A stretch of 64,000 nt of DNA, from assembly GCA_044224315.1 (NCBI GenBank), contig JBGAKR010000002.1, forward strand, positions 372,001 through 436,000. Reading direction: 5' to 3'. The number at the start of each line of letters is the position of its first letter. Positions within the stretch are counted from its first letter, which is position 1. Shown piece by piece: positions 1 through 7,615 of the stretch. A program made the position numbers and the translations under genes. Source of the stretch: JAGXTF01 sp044224315 (lineage in GTDB: Bacteria; Bacteroidota; Bacteroidia; NS11-12g; UBA955). Under the pieces are notes generated by a model that was not told the origin of the DNA, ran no database searches, and saw nothing but the letters and a program-made list of their open reading frames with translations.

Positions 1-419
1 TGCTGGTTGGGTTTGATGGAGCCACAGCACATAGCAACAAAAAAATATTGGATGTGCTCTGGTTTGATAAGGGCACCCCGGTTTTTGGCAAACCCGTATT
101 TTTAGACGGCAGCCAGGATCGCAAGCCCGATTACCGCGTAGTATATGAGTTTCACAACGAAAGCCAGATGCTTTTGCGTTACGAACCCAGTCGCAAAATA
201 GTGGTGCTGGATAAGCTTACACCCTCATTCCCCGAAGCTGTAAACGATTTTTACTACTACATCCCCAGCGGCGATTACGATTACTACGCTTTCAATAAAA
301 AAGGATATTGGGTAAAAGAACCTTTGGCAGACCTGAATCTGGGACAGGGTGAAAAACCTTTGCGTCCTGTAGAAAAGCCTAAACCCGAACCTATTGAGCC
401 ACCGGCGGATCAGAAGTAA
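1..419 (+). CDS. C-terminal part of a conserved Bacteroidota hypothetical protein
   Basis: The reading frame is open from the left edge of the window (first full codon at position 3) to a TAA at 417-419, so the gene begins outside. The visible part is about 138 residues. It has an aromatic, charged region (GTPVFGKPVF, then a stretch rich in Tyr and Asp around YYYIPSGDYDYYAF) and a Pro/Glu/Lys-rich tail that looks unstructured. No catalytic motif is visible. It resembles uncharacterised secreted proteins of Bacteroidota, but I recognise this only by its general look. It ends head to head with the next gene, with no spacer between the two stop codons. Confidence 0.6.
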   Translation, partial: LVGFDGATAHSNKKILDVLWFDKGTPVFGKPVFLDGSQDRKPDYRVVYEFHNESQMLLRYEPSRKIVVLDKLTPSFPEAVNDFYYYIPSGDYDYYAFNKKGYWVKEPLADLNLGQGEKPLRPVEKPKPEPIEPPADQK

Positions 420-1442
420 TCAGAAATCCAGGCAGCGCCCGATAACATCCATTTTAGCCTCAGTTTCGAGCCATTCTTTGGCTGCATCGCTGCCGGCATT
501 AATGCCACATCCGGCATACAGTACCATCCCATTGTTATAAACCCTGCCGCAGCGCAGGTTTACCCAGGTTTGCAGTTCATCTCCTTCAGCCCAACCCAGC
601 CAGCCCGTGTACAATCCGCGGTTTAGGCTTTCGTGTTTGGCTATCATTTCCAGGGCCGCCTGTTTGGGATAACCACCCACTGCAGGCGTGGGATGTAAAT
701 CTTCGATTAACCCTGCTATTTTATTGTGGGTAGCTGTAAAATGGTATCGGGTAAGCAAATGCTGCAACGGACCTGCCTGTGTAGTGGTAAGTGCCTCATG
801 GGCAAAAGTACAGTGGTGGCGGGTGAGAACCTCCTCAATATAGTTGCCGATAATGCTTTGCTCCTCCATTTCTTTGCCGGTCCAGTTTTCGCTGTGGTTT
901 CTAAGTGTGCCAGCCAAAGCCATCGTAGTGGCCATATCGCCTTTTACCGAAAGCAAAATTTCGGGCGAAGCTCCTAACCACATTCCTTCTTGGGGATGGT
1001 ACATAAGGTGCACAAATGCGGTAGGGTATAATTCGCAGGCTTTTAAAAACACATCCAATATGGGTTTTGCGCCCAAATCACGGGCAAAACTGCGGGCGGC
1101 CACCGTTTTTTGAAGGGCGCCAGCGGCAATGGCATCTTTAATATTTTGGATATAAGCCGTAAAATCAGCCTCGGTAGCATGGAATTCATTCGGTACTGCG
1201 CCCAATTCGGCTTCAGCAATCCAGCTATTAAAATCGGCAAAACTGGTGGAATGAATTTCGATTTCAAGTTTTTGTAAATGGCCATGTGAATTCCAGGGAT
1301 GCACCAACATGGTTTTACGCGCAGCTGGGAAAAACCCAGAACCTGCATGCGAAAAAGGGCCTTTTGCTCCCTGTATGCGCCCGTCGGCCGGATCGCGGAA
1401 TATAAAAAAACCTTTAGCCACGTAATCTTTCCAAAGGTACAA
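420..1442 (-). CDS. isochorismate synthase (chorismate-binding enzyme)
   Basis: This enzyme of the MenF/EntC/DhbC family would convert chorismate to isochorismate, the first step of menaquinone (or siderophore) synthesis. The C-terminal chorismate-binding domain is clear: GGYPKQAAL near residue 255, then LNRGLYTGWLG, and the closing signature AGCGINAGSDAAKEW near 315 with the acidic ETEAKMD segment. At 340 residues it is slightly short at the N-terminus for the family. The start chosen is TTG at 1442, since no ATG gives a full-length product. The start lies 29 bases inside the upstream thioesterase gene, which implies translational coupling. A menaquinone role is favoured by the thioesterase neighbour and the absence of siderophore genes. 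Confidence 0.85.
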   Translation of the reverse strand: MYLWKDYVAKGFFIFRDPADGRIQGAKGPFSHAGSGFFPAARKTMLVHPWNSHGHLQKLEIEIHSTSFADFNSWIAEAELGAVPNEFHATEADFTAYIQNIKDAIAAGALQKTVAARSFARDLGAKPILDVFLKACELYPTAFVHLMYHPQEGMWLGASPEILLSVKGDMATTMALAGTLRNHSENWTGKEMEEQSIIGNYIEEVLTRHHCTFAHEALTTTQAGPLQHLLTRYHFTATHNKIAGLIEDLHPTPAVGGYPKQAALEMIAKHESLNRGLYTGWLGWAEGDELQTWVNLRCGRVYNNGMVLYAGCGINAGSDAAKEWLETEAKMDVIGRCLDF

Positions 1443-1818
1443 CCGCCATGGTAATATTACCCTTACAAATCATTACCCCATCGCTGCGGTGAATTATAAC
1501 TTCCCATACCTGGCTGGTTTTGCCCAAATGCAGGGGATTTGCGGTACCTTTTACTGTATCACCTTTCATTGCTGGTTTAAAATGGCTGCCGGTAACGTTT
1601 TGACCTATGGCTACAAACTTTTCGCGATCCAGGGCCAGGTTGGCGGCCATGCTGCCCAGGGTTTCGATAAGGGCCAGTGAGGCACCCCCGTTTAACATGC
1701 CCAAGGGCTGCGCTGTATTTGCGTTTACCGGCATGGTTGCACACAAATAATCAGCCCCGAATTCTGTAAAAATTATGCCCAATGAAGTATTCAAAGTGTT
1801 TTCACAGCGTTTGTTCAT
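1414..1818 (-). CDS. hotdog-fold acyl-CoA thioesterase, PaaI/MenI type
   Basis: This 134-residue single hotdog-domain protein hydrolyses an acyl- or aroyl-CoA. The family core is visible as LGMLNGGASLALIETLGSMA (residues about 40-60, containing the usual GG..A.LaE-like catalytic helix) and the closing strands TSQVWEVIIHRSDG. The ATG at 1818 is chosen. A longer frame to 1905 would run deep into the divergent gene and adds residues without family character. Coupling to isochorismate synthase suggests it may be the 1,4-dihydroxy-2-naphthoyl-CoA thioesterase of menaquinone synthesis. That role is inferred from context; the family assignment comes from sequence. Confidence 0.75.
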   Translation of the reverse strand: MNKRCENTLNTSLGIIFTEFGADYLCATMPVNANTAQPLGMLNGGASLALIETLGSMAANLALDREKFVAIGQNVTGSHFKPAMKGDTVKGTANPLHLGKTSQVWEVIIHRSDGVMICKGNITMAVVPLERLRG

Positions 1819-1864
1819 GGCTTCCACGCTTATCTTTGCGGGGTCATTAAATATTGAATCCAAA

Positions 1865-2533
1865 GTGTCGCAAAATTCTACCCCAGATGGGACAAACCCA
1901 AACAATGCAGTTAAAACTATTTATCTTATTCGTCATGGCCAAACCGATTACAACAAACAAGGCATTATACAAGGTGCAGGGGTAGACTCCGATTTAAACG
2001 AAACCGGGCGAAAGCAAGCCGAACAGTTTTTTCACCATTACCGACATATTCCATTTCAAAAAATTTATACAAGCAGCCTTAAACGCACCCACCAAACCGT
2101 TTTACCTTTCAAAGAATTAGGACTTCCCCAGCAAATTATTCCAGAACTGGATGAAATCAACTGGGGCAAAATGGAGGGTGCATTGCCCACCAAAGAAAAC
2201 ACAGCCGAGTTTATAGAAATGATCCAAACCTGGCGCAAGGGCCACCTCGACACCGCAGTTGCGGGTGGTGAAACCCCAAACCAATTAATGACCCGTCAAA
2301 AAATTGGACTACAACGCATTCTTGCTGAACCCGAAGATCCCATTCTCATCTGTATGCATGGCCGCGCCATGCGCAGTTTTCTCTGCCTGCTTACCGGCCA
2401 TCCCTTAAAGGATATGGATGATTTTGAGCATGGCAATGTTTGTTTGTATATACTCGAAAAAAACTTAAACGATTCTAATTTCTCAGTACTGGTGCGCAAC
2501 TCACGCATTCACTTGCACGAATCCCTGATATAA
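1865..2533 (+). CDS. histidine phosphatase / phosphoglycerate mutase-like protein
   Basis: This is a member of the histidine phosphatase superfamily, acting on an unknown phosphoester. The phospho-accepting His sits in IYLIRHGQTDYNKQG, the second catalytic His in CMHGRAMRSF near the C-terminus, and an acidic residue in LDEINWGKMEG. The start is uncertain. No ATG lies close to the RHG motif in frame, the GTG at 1865 gives a product of sensible length (222 residues), and the upstream ATG at 1775 would overlap the divergent thioesterase gene by 44 bases. It ends 4 bases before the ferredoxin gene, so the two are probably cotranscribed. Confidence 0.75.
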   Translation: MSQNSTPDGTNPNNAVKTIYLIRHGQTDYNKQGIIQGAGVDSDLNETGRKQAEQFFHHYRHIPFQKIYTSSLKRTHQTVLPFKELGLPQQIIPELDEINWGKMEGALPTKENTAEFIEMIQTWRKGHLDTAVAGGETPNQLMTRQKIGLQRILAEPEDPILICMHGRAMRSFLCLLTGHPLKDMDDFEHGNVCLYILEKNLNDSNFSVLVRNSRIHLHESLI

Positions 2534-2537
2534 TCCC

Positions 2538-2864
2538 ATGGAACAAGACGTAAACATCACCATTATCGACCGCGAAGGCAATGCCCACCAGGTAACGGCC
2601 CCTACCGACATGAATTTAAATCTGATGGAAGTTTGCAAACTATACGAACTTCCGGTAAAAGGCGAGTGCGGAGGCATGGCCATGTGCGCCACCTGCCAGG
2701 TTTATGTAGAAAGCGATACCCCTTTGCCCGAACAGAGTGATGCCGAATTAGACATGCTCGATCAGGCGTTTTTTGTAAAAAGCAATTCCAGACTGGGTTG
2801 CCAACTTCATATAAACCCAAGCCTGGAGGGACTTGTAGTGCGTTTGGCACCAGAATCAGAATAA
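2538..2864 (+). CDS. adrenodoxin-type [2Fe-2S] ferredoxin
   Basis: This 108-residue electron carrier has the plant/adrenodoxin-type iron-sulfur loop C-x5-C-x2-C, seen in GECGGMAMCATCQVY, and the fourth ligand in SRLGCQLHI. The N-terminal beta-grasp half (VNITIIDREGNAHQV) is intact. In this family the electron donor is usually a ferredoxin-NAD(P) reductase and the acceptor may be a P450, an oxygenase or an iron-sulfur assembly machine. No partner is adjacent here, so its role cannot be named. It follows the phosphatase-like gene by 4 bases and precedes the rpsT promoter. Confidence 0.9.
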   Translation: MEQDVNITIIDREGNAHQVTAPTDMNLNLMEVCKLYELPVKGECGGMAMCATCQVYVESDTPLPEQSDAELDMLDQAFFVKSNSRLGCQLHINPSLEGLVVRLAPESE

Positions 2865-2877
2865 TTTTAACATTATG

Positions 2878-2908
2878 TTGATTATTCGCCATATTCATAG
2901 TATTTTTG
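2878..2908 (+). promoter_or_regulatory. Bacteroidota-type promoter of rpsT
   Basis: TTG (2878-2880) and TATTTTTG (2901-2908) are spaced by 20 bases, matching the TTG-N17-23-TAnnTTTG consensus. The rpsT ATG lies 19 bases further on. Confidence 0.6.
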
Positions 2909-2927
2909 CAGTCCTTTTTTAGAAGAG

Positions 2928-3182
2928 ATGGCAAACCATAAGTCAGCAATCAAAAGAATCAGATCCAACAATGCTAAACGCGAACTGAACCGTTACCAGC
3001 ACAAAACTGCCCGTAACATTGTAAAAGCTATTCGCAAAGCAAATAATAAAAGTGAAGCCAGTGCTTTGTTTGTAAACGCTATCAGCGCTTTAGACAAATT
3101 GGCCAAAAAGAACATCATCCACAAAAACAAAGCAGGTAACCTGAAAAGCAGCCTGCAAAAGCATGTAAATGCTTTAAGCTAA
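2928..3182 (+). CDS. rpsT: 30S ribosomal protein S20
   Basis: This is an 84-residue, lysine/arginine-rich helical protein opening with MANHKSAIKRIRSNNAKREL, diagnostic of S20, which binds 16S rRNA early in 30S assembly. Length and composition are normal. It has its own promoter immediately upstream and an intrinsic terminator immediately downstream, so it is a single-gene transcription unit. Confidence 0.97.
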   Translation: MANHKSAIKRIRSNNAKRELNRYQHKTARNIVKAIRKANNKSEASALFVNAISALDKLAKKNIIHKNKAGNLKSSLQKHVNALS

Positions 3183-3207
3183 GATTTAATTTTAAACCCT
3201 ATAAAAT

Positions 3208-3234
3208 AAAAAAGCCCTTTTCAGGGCTTTTTTT
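3208..3234. terminator. bidirectional intrinsic terminator between rpsT and pyrH
   Basis: An A-run plus GCCCT pairs with AGGGC plus a T-run around a TTTC loop. It is symmetric, so it can stop both rpsT (plus strand) and pyrH (minus strand). Confidence 0.85.
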
Positions 3235-3252
3235 ATGGGTTATCCTTTCTGA

Positions 3253-3963
3253 TTATTCAGAAACCAAGGTACCTACAGCTTCGCCCTGCATTAGCTTTTT
3301 AAAGTTACCTGGTTTATTCATATCAAATACAATGATGGGTTTTTTATTCTCCTGGCACAGGGTAATGGCGGTCATATCCATTACTTCCAACCCTAAATCA
3401 TACACTTCTTTAAAGGTAATGGTATCAAACTTTTTGGCATTAGGGTCTTTCTCAGGGTCGGCTGAATAGATGCCATCTACGCGTGTGCCTTTGATTACCA
3501 CATCGGCCTCAATTTCTACCGCGCGCAATGAGGCGGCTGTATCGGTAGTAAAATAGGGATTGCCGGTACCAGCTCCAAAAATCACCACCCGGCCTTTTTC
3601 AAGGTGACGAATGGCCCTGCGACGGATAAATGGTTCAGAAATTTGTTCCATTTTTATGGCACTGAGCAAGCGCGTAAACATGCCTTGCTTTTCAAATGCA
3701 CCCTGTAATGCCATAGCATTGATCATGGTGGCCAGCATACCCATGTAATCGCCGGTGGCGCGGTCTACTACCCCACCTTGGGCCCCTTTTAATCCGCGAA
3801 AAATATTTCCGCCTCCTATCACCACTGCTACCTCTACGCCAAGCTCTATAGCTCCTTGCACTTCCTTCGCATATTGTTCGAGCACATTGGGGTCAATTCC
3901 GTACTGCTGCTCGCCCTGAAGGCTTTCTCCACTTAGTTTTAGGAGTACTCGTTTATATTTCAT
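3253..3963 (-). CDS. pyrH: UMP kinase
   Basis: Hexameric UMP kinase phosphorylates UMP to UDP in pyrimidine nucleotide synthesis. The amino acid kinase fold is evident: KRVLLKLSGESLQG at the N-terminus, VIGGGNIFRG near residue 55, the nucleotide-binding segment KGTRVDGIYSADPEKDP, and the closing TLCQENKKPIIVF. The ATG at 3963 (236 residues) is chosen rather than one four codons upstream, because the promoter element ends 9 bases before it. In many bacteria pyrH sits in the rpsB-tsf operon. Here it follows them on the same strand, but a terminator and its own promoter separate it. Confidence 0.96.
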   Translation of the reverse strand: MKYKRVLLKLSGESLQGEQQYGIDPNVLEQYAKEVQGAIELGVEVAVVIGGGNIFRGLKGAQGGVVDRATGDYMGMLATMINAMALQGAFEKQGMFTRLLSAIKMEQISEPFIRRRAIRHLEKGRVVIFGAGTGNPYFTTDTAASLRAVEIEADVVIKGTRVDGIYSADPEKDPNAKKFDTITFKEVYDLGLEVMDMTAITLCQENKKPIIVFDMNKPGNFKKLMQGEAVGTLVSE

Positions 3964-3972
3964 TCCGGGGGG

Positions 3973-4002
3973 CAAAGTTAGGGATTAGTTTTATTGCCCA
4001 AA
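3973..4002 (-). promoter_or_regulatory. pyrH promoter
   Basis: On the minus strand TTTG (3999-4002), an 18-base spacer and TAACTTTG (3973-3980) precede the pyrH ATG by 9 bases, implying a very short leader. Confidence 0.6.
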
Positions 4003-4044
4003 TGACAAAAAACGCATAAGCTTTAAAATATCCCGGGTATGGAT

Positions 4045-4079
4045 AACAAAAAAATGGCCACCCGAGGGCGGCCATTTTA
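4045..4079 (-). terminator. intrinsic terminator of the rplM-rpsI-rpsB-tsf operon
   Basis: AAAATGGCC at 4051-4059 pairs with GGCCATTTT at 4070-4078. On the minus strand the hairpin is followed by a run of seven T residues, just after the tsf stop. Confidence 0.85.
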
Positions 4080-4101
4080 GAATTTCATTTTTTGGTGGGA
4101 A

Positions 4102-4941
4102 TTAACCCAGTTGCACTCTTCTGAAAGTGGTAACGCTAAGGCCTTTTTCAACCTCATCCAGCATTTTAGCCACAGTTTTAGAGCTATCTTTTACAAACTC
4201 CTGGTTCAACAAAGTGTTGTCTTTGTAGAATTTCTCCAGTTTACCCTGGGCAATTTTGTCCAGAATAGCTTCGGGTTTACCTTCAGCACGGGCTTGTTCG
4301 CGGCCGATTTCCATTTCACGTTCTACTACAGAAGCATCTACATCGGCTTTGTCTACCGCTACAGGGTTCATAGCAGCAATTTGCATAGCAACGTCTTTTC
4401 CGGCAGCAATATTGTTGGCATTAGGAGCCAGATTCAACTGTACCAATACACCCAGGCGATTAGCACCGTGGATATAGGCTACAATGTTATCACCTTTCAG
4501 CAGCTCGTAATTTACAACGTCAATTTTTTCACCAATTTTGGCAACCTCATCCAGTAAACGGGCAGAGATGGTACCACCCGCGATTTCGATATTTTTCAAA
4601 TCTTCCAGGCTGGCAGGCTGATGGGTCAAAGCAGCGTTTGCGATTTCTTTAGCGAAAGCAACGAAAGCTTCGTTTTTACCTACGAAATCCGTTTCGCAAG
4701 TAAGTTTAATAATTACACCAGAGGTGTTATCGTCGGAGGTAACTGCGATAACTGCACCTTCAGAAGCGGTTCTGTCGGCACGGTTGGCAGAGATTTTAGC
4801 ACCTTTTTTGCGCAGAAAATCAACGGCGGCTTCAAAGTCGCCATTGGTTTCGGCCAGGGCTTTTTTGCAGTCCATAAGACCGGCACCGGTCATTTGACGC
4901 AATTTATTTACATCAGCAGCACTAATGCTCATAGTTGTCAT
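4102..4941 (-). CDS. tsf: translation elongation factor Ts
   Basis: EF-Ts is the nucleotide exchange factor that recycles EF-Tu-GDP. The N-terminal UBA-like domain carries LRQMTGAGLMDCKKALAE, followed by FLRKKGAKISANRADRTASEG and the core signature TCETDFVGKNEAF, all characteristic. The 279-residue length is normal. It lies 30 bases downstream of rpsB and ends at a strong terminator. A second ATG three codons in is an alternative start. Confidence 0.97.
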   Translation of the reverse strand: MTTMSISAADVNKLRQMTGAGLMDCKKALAETNGDFEAAVDFLRKKGAKISANRADRTASEGAVIAVTSDDNTSGVIIKLTCETDFVGKNEAFVAFAKEIANAALTHQPASLEDLKNIEIAGGTISARLLDEVAKIGEKIDVVNYELLKGDNIVAYIHGANRLGVLVQLNLAPNANNIAAGKDVAMQIAAMNPVAVDKADVDASVVEREMEIGREQARAEGKPEAILDKIAQGKLEKFYKDNTLLNQEFVKDSSKTVAKMLDEVEKGLSVTTFRRVQLG

Positions 4942-4971
4942 GTTTGTTATTAAGGTTTGGAATGAAAAAAA

Positions 4972-5721
4972 TTAAGCTTCAACGGTAGCAGCGGCAGCAG
5001 TTTCAGCGGCTGGTGCTTCGTCTTCAGGTTTTTCGCGGCGACGTTCCTGCAAACCTTCAGCAATGGCATCGGTAAGTTCAGTCACAATCAGGCTAATGCT
5101 TTTGCTCGCATCATCATTACCTGGGATAGCGTAATCTACCACGGTAGGATCTGAGTTGGTATCAACCAGGGCAAAAACAGGAATACCTAAGCGGTGGGCT
5201 TCAGAGATAGCCAGGTGTTCGCGTTTGGCATCGATAAGGAAAATTGCACCAGGCAATTTGCTCATATCTTCGATACCGCCCAGCATACGTGCCAGTTTCT
5301 CTTTTTCGCGGCCCAACATCAGACGTTCTTTTTTGTTGATGCGGTCAAAAGTACCATCATTGGCCATACGGTCAATGTTTTGCATACGTTTGATGCTGCG
5401 GCGTACAGTCTGAAAATTGGTAAGCATACCGCCCAACCAACGTTCGGTGATGTACGGCATATTGGCGCGTTTTGCCTGCTCGGTAATAATTTCTTTTGCC
5501 TGCTTTTTGGTAGCCACAAACATAATCTTACGACCGCTTTTGGCGATGTTTCTGATTGCTGCTTTGGCTTCTTCCAGCTTTGCTTCAGTTTTTTTCAGGT
5601 CGATGATATGGATACCATTTTGCTCCATGAAAATGTAGGGAGCAAATTTTGGGTTCCACTTGCGGGTAAGGTGACCGAAGTGAACGCCTGCATCCAATAG
5701 ATCCTGTTGAGTATAAGCCAT
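4972..5721 (-). CDS. rpsB: 30S ribosomal protein S2
   Basis: This small-subunit protein opens with GVHFGHLTRKWNPKFAPYIF and contains RWLGGMLTNFQTVRRSIKR and the SKLPGAIFLIDAKREHLAI segment of the S2 family. At 249 residues it has an Ala/Glu-rich disordered tail after ERRREKPEDE. It lies 9 bases after rpsI and is followed by tsf, the universal order. Confidence 0.98.
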   Translation of the reverse strand: MAYTQQDLLDAGVHFGHLTRKWNPKFAPYIFMEQNGIHIIDLKKTEAKLEEAKAAIRNIAKSGRKIMFVATKKQAKEIITEQAKRANMPYITERWLGGMLTNFQTVRRSIKRMQNIDRMANDGTFDRINKKERLMLGREKEKLARMLGGIEDMSKLPGAIFLIDAKREHLAISEAHRLGIPVFALVDTNSDPTVVDYAIPGNDDASKSISLIVTELTDAIAEGLQERRREKPEDEAPAAETAAAATVEA

Positions 5722-5730
5722 ATTTTTCTG

Positions 5731-6111
5731 TTAACGTTTAGAGAATTGGAACCTTTTACGGGCCTTTTTCTGACCTGGTTTTTTACGTTCAACCACACGG
5801 CTGTCGCGGGTCATAAATCCTGCACTGCGCAGGGCCGATTTCAATTCGGCGTTGTGGTCAACCAAAGCTTTGGCAATACCTAAGCGAACTGCTTCGGCCT
5901 GGCCACTAGGTCCGCCACCACGTACATTCACAATTACATCGAATTTACCTTCATTACCGGTAAGGGTAATAGGGGCTTCGATGCTGCTGCGGTGCCATGA
6001 TAAGGGGAAATAAACTTCAAAAGCGCGGTTGTTTACGGTAATCTTGCCGCTGCCATCTTTCAAATAAATGCGGGCAACTGCTTCTTTCCTTCTACCTGAG
6101 GTATTTATCAT
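5731..6111 (-). CDS. rpsI: 30S ribosomal protein S9
   Basis: This 126-residue protein starts with the GRRKEAVARIYLKDGSGKI motif. It ends with the family-typical basic tail KKPGQKKARKRFQFSKR, which reaches the P-site tRNA anticodon stem. It lies 8 bases after rplM, in the usual rplM-rpsI pair. Confidence 0.98.
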   Translation of the reverse strand: MINTSGRRKEAVARIYLKDGSGKITVNNRAFEVYFPLSWHRSSIEAPITLTGNEGKFDVIVNVRGGGPSGQAEAVRLGIAKALVDHNAELKSALRSAGFMTRDSRVVERKKPGQKKARKRFQFSKR

Positions 6112-6119
6112 ATCTGTTC

Positions 6120-6563
6120 TCAGTTATCGAATTTTAATGTTTCGGGTTTTTGTGCTTCATGGTTGTGGGTCGAACCTTCATACACATACAAGTTTGTGAA
6201 AAGGCGACGACCCAGTCTGTTTTTAGGCAACATACCACGCACTGCCATTTCAATAAGACGGGTAGGTCTTACATCTTTGGCCAACGTAGAACGCTGTCCG
6301 CCTGGATAACCAGTGTGACGCAGGTATTCGAAACTTTCGAATTTGTTTCCGGTCATACGGATCTTCTCGGCGTTAATCACGATTATATTATCTCCGCAAT
6401 CCACATGCGGGGTATAATCGGCTTTATTCTTGCCACGAATGACGAAGGCAATTCTGGATGCAAGGCGACCTAAAGTCTGGCCTTCCGCATCTACAACGTA
6501 CCACCGTTTGTTAACGGTAGCCTTGTTTGCTGAAGCTGTTTTATATGTACTAAGCGGATTCAC
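6120..6563 (-). CDS. rplM: 50S ribosomal protein L13
   Basis: This 147-residue protein has WYVVDAEGQTLGRLASRIA at the N-terminus, the DNIIVINAEKIRMTGNK segment and the MLPKNRLGRRL signature. The start is a GTG at 6563. Its N-terminal stretch (YKTASANKATVNKRW) matches Bacteroidota L13 proteins, and no ATG lies nearby. As the first gene of the rplM-rpsI-rpsB-tsf operon it sits just downstream of a good promoter. Confidence 0.97.
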   Translation of the reverse strand: MNPLSTYKTASANKATVNKRWYVVDAEGQTLGRLASRIAFVIRGKNKADYTPHVDCGDNIIVINAEKIRMTGNKFESFEYLRHTGYPGGQRSTLAKDVRPTRLIEMAVRGMLPKNRLGRRLFTNLYVYEGSTHNHEAQKPETLKFDN

Positions 6564-6591
6564 GTGTCTCGGCTAGTTAAATTTGGGGTTG

Positions 6592-6622
6592 CAAAAGTAC
6601 CACTTTTCTTTTGCCTATGCAA
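6592..6622 (-). promoter_or_regulatory. promoter of the rplM-rpsI-rpsB-tsf operon
   Basis: On the minus strand TTG (6620-6622), a 20-base spacer and TACTTTTG (6592-6599) match the Bacteroidota consensus. The GTG start lies 28 bases downstream. Confidence 0.65.
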
Positions 6623-6683
6623 GATATGCCCAACTTTTTTTAGTGTTTTCTTATCAGGACAGGCTTTATTGCCCTTCTAAATA

Positions 6684-6717
6684 AAAAAAAATCCCGCTGT
6701 TTTCCAGCGGGATTCCT
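6684..6717 (-). terminator. intrinsic terminator after the DUF4468-like gene
   Basis: AATCCCGCTG pairs with CAGCGGGATT around a TTTTC loop, with a long T-run on the minus-strand side. Confidence 0.85.
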
Positions 6718-6737
6718 TTACTATCAAAGCTTCTGGC

Positions 6738-7475
6738 TTACCAGTCGTCCTCGTCGGGTTGGTATGGTTCGTGCAGAGATTTTTTCAACCCATCCACTAC
6801 CTCATGTACCTCCCTGTCGGCGGTAAGTAAATATCGGTCTGTAATCTCATACCCCTTCTTCACCTTCATATAATACTCGTGGTAGGTGCGGGTTGGCTCT
6901 TTTCCCAAACCATTCGGACTTTGAATATGCACAAAGTTTCCAAACTGGTACTTATATCTGCCATCTTTAAAACGGATGGTAAGTTTGTATTCCAAAATAC
7001 CCGCATCTGTTTTTTTGTATTCACCCATCTTTACAATCATGGGTATTGCCAGTTTCAAGGTCAGTAAATTGGCCTTCTTGTCTTCTACAACCCACTTTTT
7101 CAGATTTTCTTTACCATAGCGGGCGGTTAAAAATTTCTTGGCCCTAAAGTATAAAGAGTCGGCCCCGTTTTTTTCGGGATACTCACCCTCGTCTTCTATG
7201 ATACCCTCATAATAGATAATCTCACGCATACTATCATAGGGTGGATTAAAGCGTTTATAAACAGCCCGCTTGGGCATTGCTTCTTCCTTGGTACCAGGTG
7301 TCATCCCCCAGCCGCCTCCGCCACTTGCATCAGCAACCGAAGCGGTAGAATCTACCGTAGCTGTATCGGTTCCACCAAAACTACCCCAGCCATCCTGGGC
7401 CGAAACACTCATTGTGCTCACTAGCAGGGCTGCCACCACTGCAATTCTCAGCCATAAATTTCTCATTCTGTTCAT
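6738..7475 (-). CDS. secreted DUF4468-like protein
   Basis: This 245-residue exported protein starts at the ATG at 7475, which gives a textbook signal peptide ending in STMSVSAQ. A Gly/Ser/Thr-rich linker (residues about 25-60) leads to a domain with YYEGIIEDEG, then DSLYFRAKKFLTARYG and the strand-rich ILEYKLTIRFKDGRYKYQFGN. This is the layout of DUF4468 proteins, a TBP-like fold of unknown function common in Bacteroidota envelopes. I considered gliding protein GldN but see none of its motifs. Single-gene unit with its own terminator. Confidence 0.6.
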   Translation of the reverse strand: MNRMRNLWLRIAVVAALLVSTMSVSAQDGWGSFGGTDTATVDSTASVADASGGGGWGMTPGTKEEAMPKRAVYKRFNPPYDSMREIIYYEGIIEDEGEYPEKNGADSLYFRAKKFLTARYGKENLKKWVVEDKKANLLTLKLAIPMIVKMGEYKKTDAGILEYKLTIRFKDGRYKYQFGNFVHIQSPNGLGKEPTRTYHEYYMKVKKGYEITDRYLLTADREVHEVVDGLKKSLHEPYQPDEDDW

Positions 7476-7615
7476 GCTTCCTATAGGCAAATTCAAAAAG
7501 TTTGCCAAAAAAGTGGCGCGAATATAAAGTTTTAGTTTTGTGGTTGAAATATTCTCCCGTAATAGTTCCTTCATCGATTCGATTTAATCGTTGTATTAAC
7601 TCAAAAACCGAAAAA

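Noticed and set aside
1775..1864. ATG at 1775 as the start of the phosphatase-like gene
   Set aside because: It lies inside the divergent thioesterase gene and adds a segment foreign to the family.
4111..4557. Long plus-strand open frame opposite tsf
   Set aside because: It is the antisense shadow of a strongly conserved gene, with a Phe/Tyr-rich implausible product.
6738..7475. Gliding motility protein GldN
   Set aside because: None of the GldN motifs is present and no gldKLM genes are adjacent; the DUF4468-like layout fits better.
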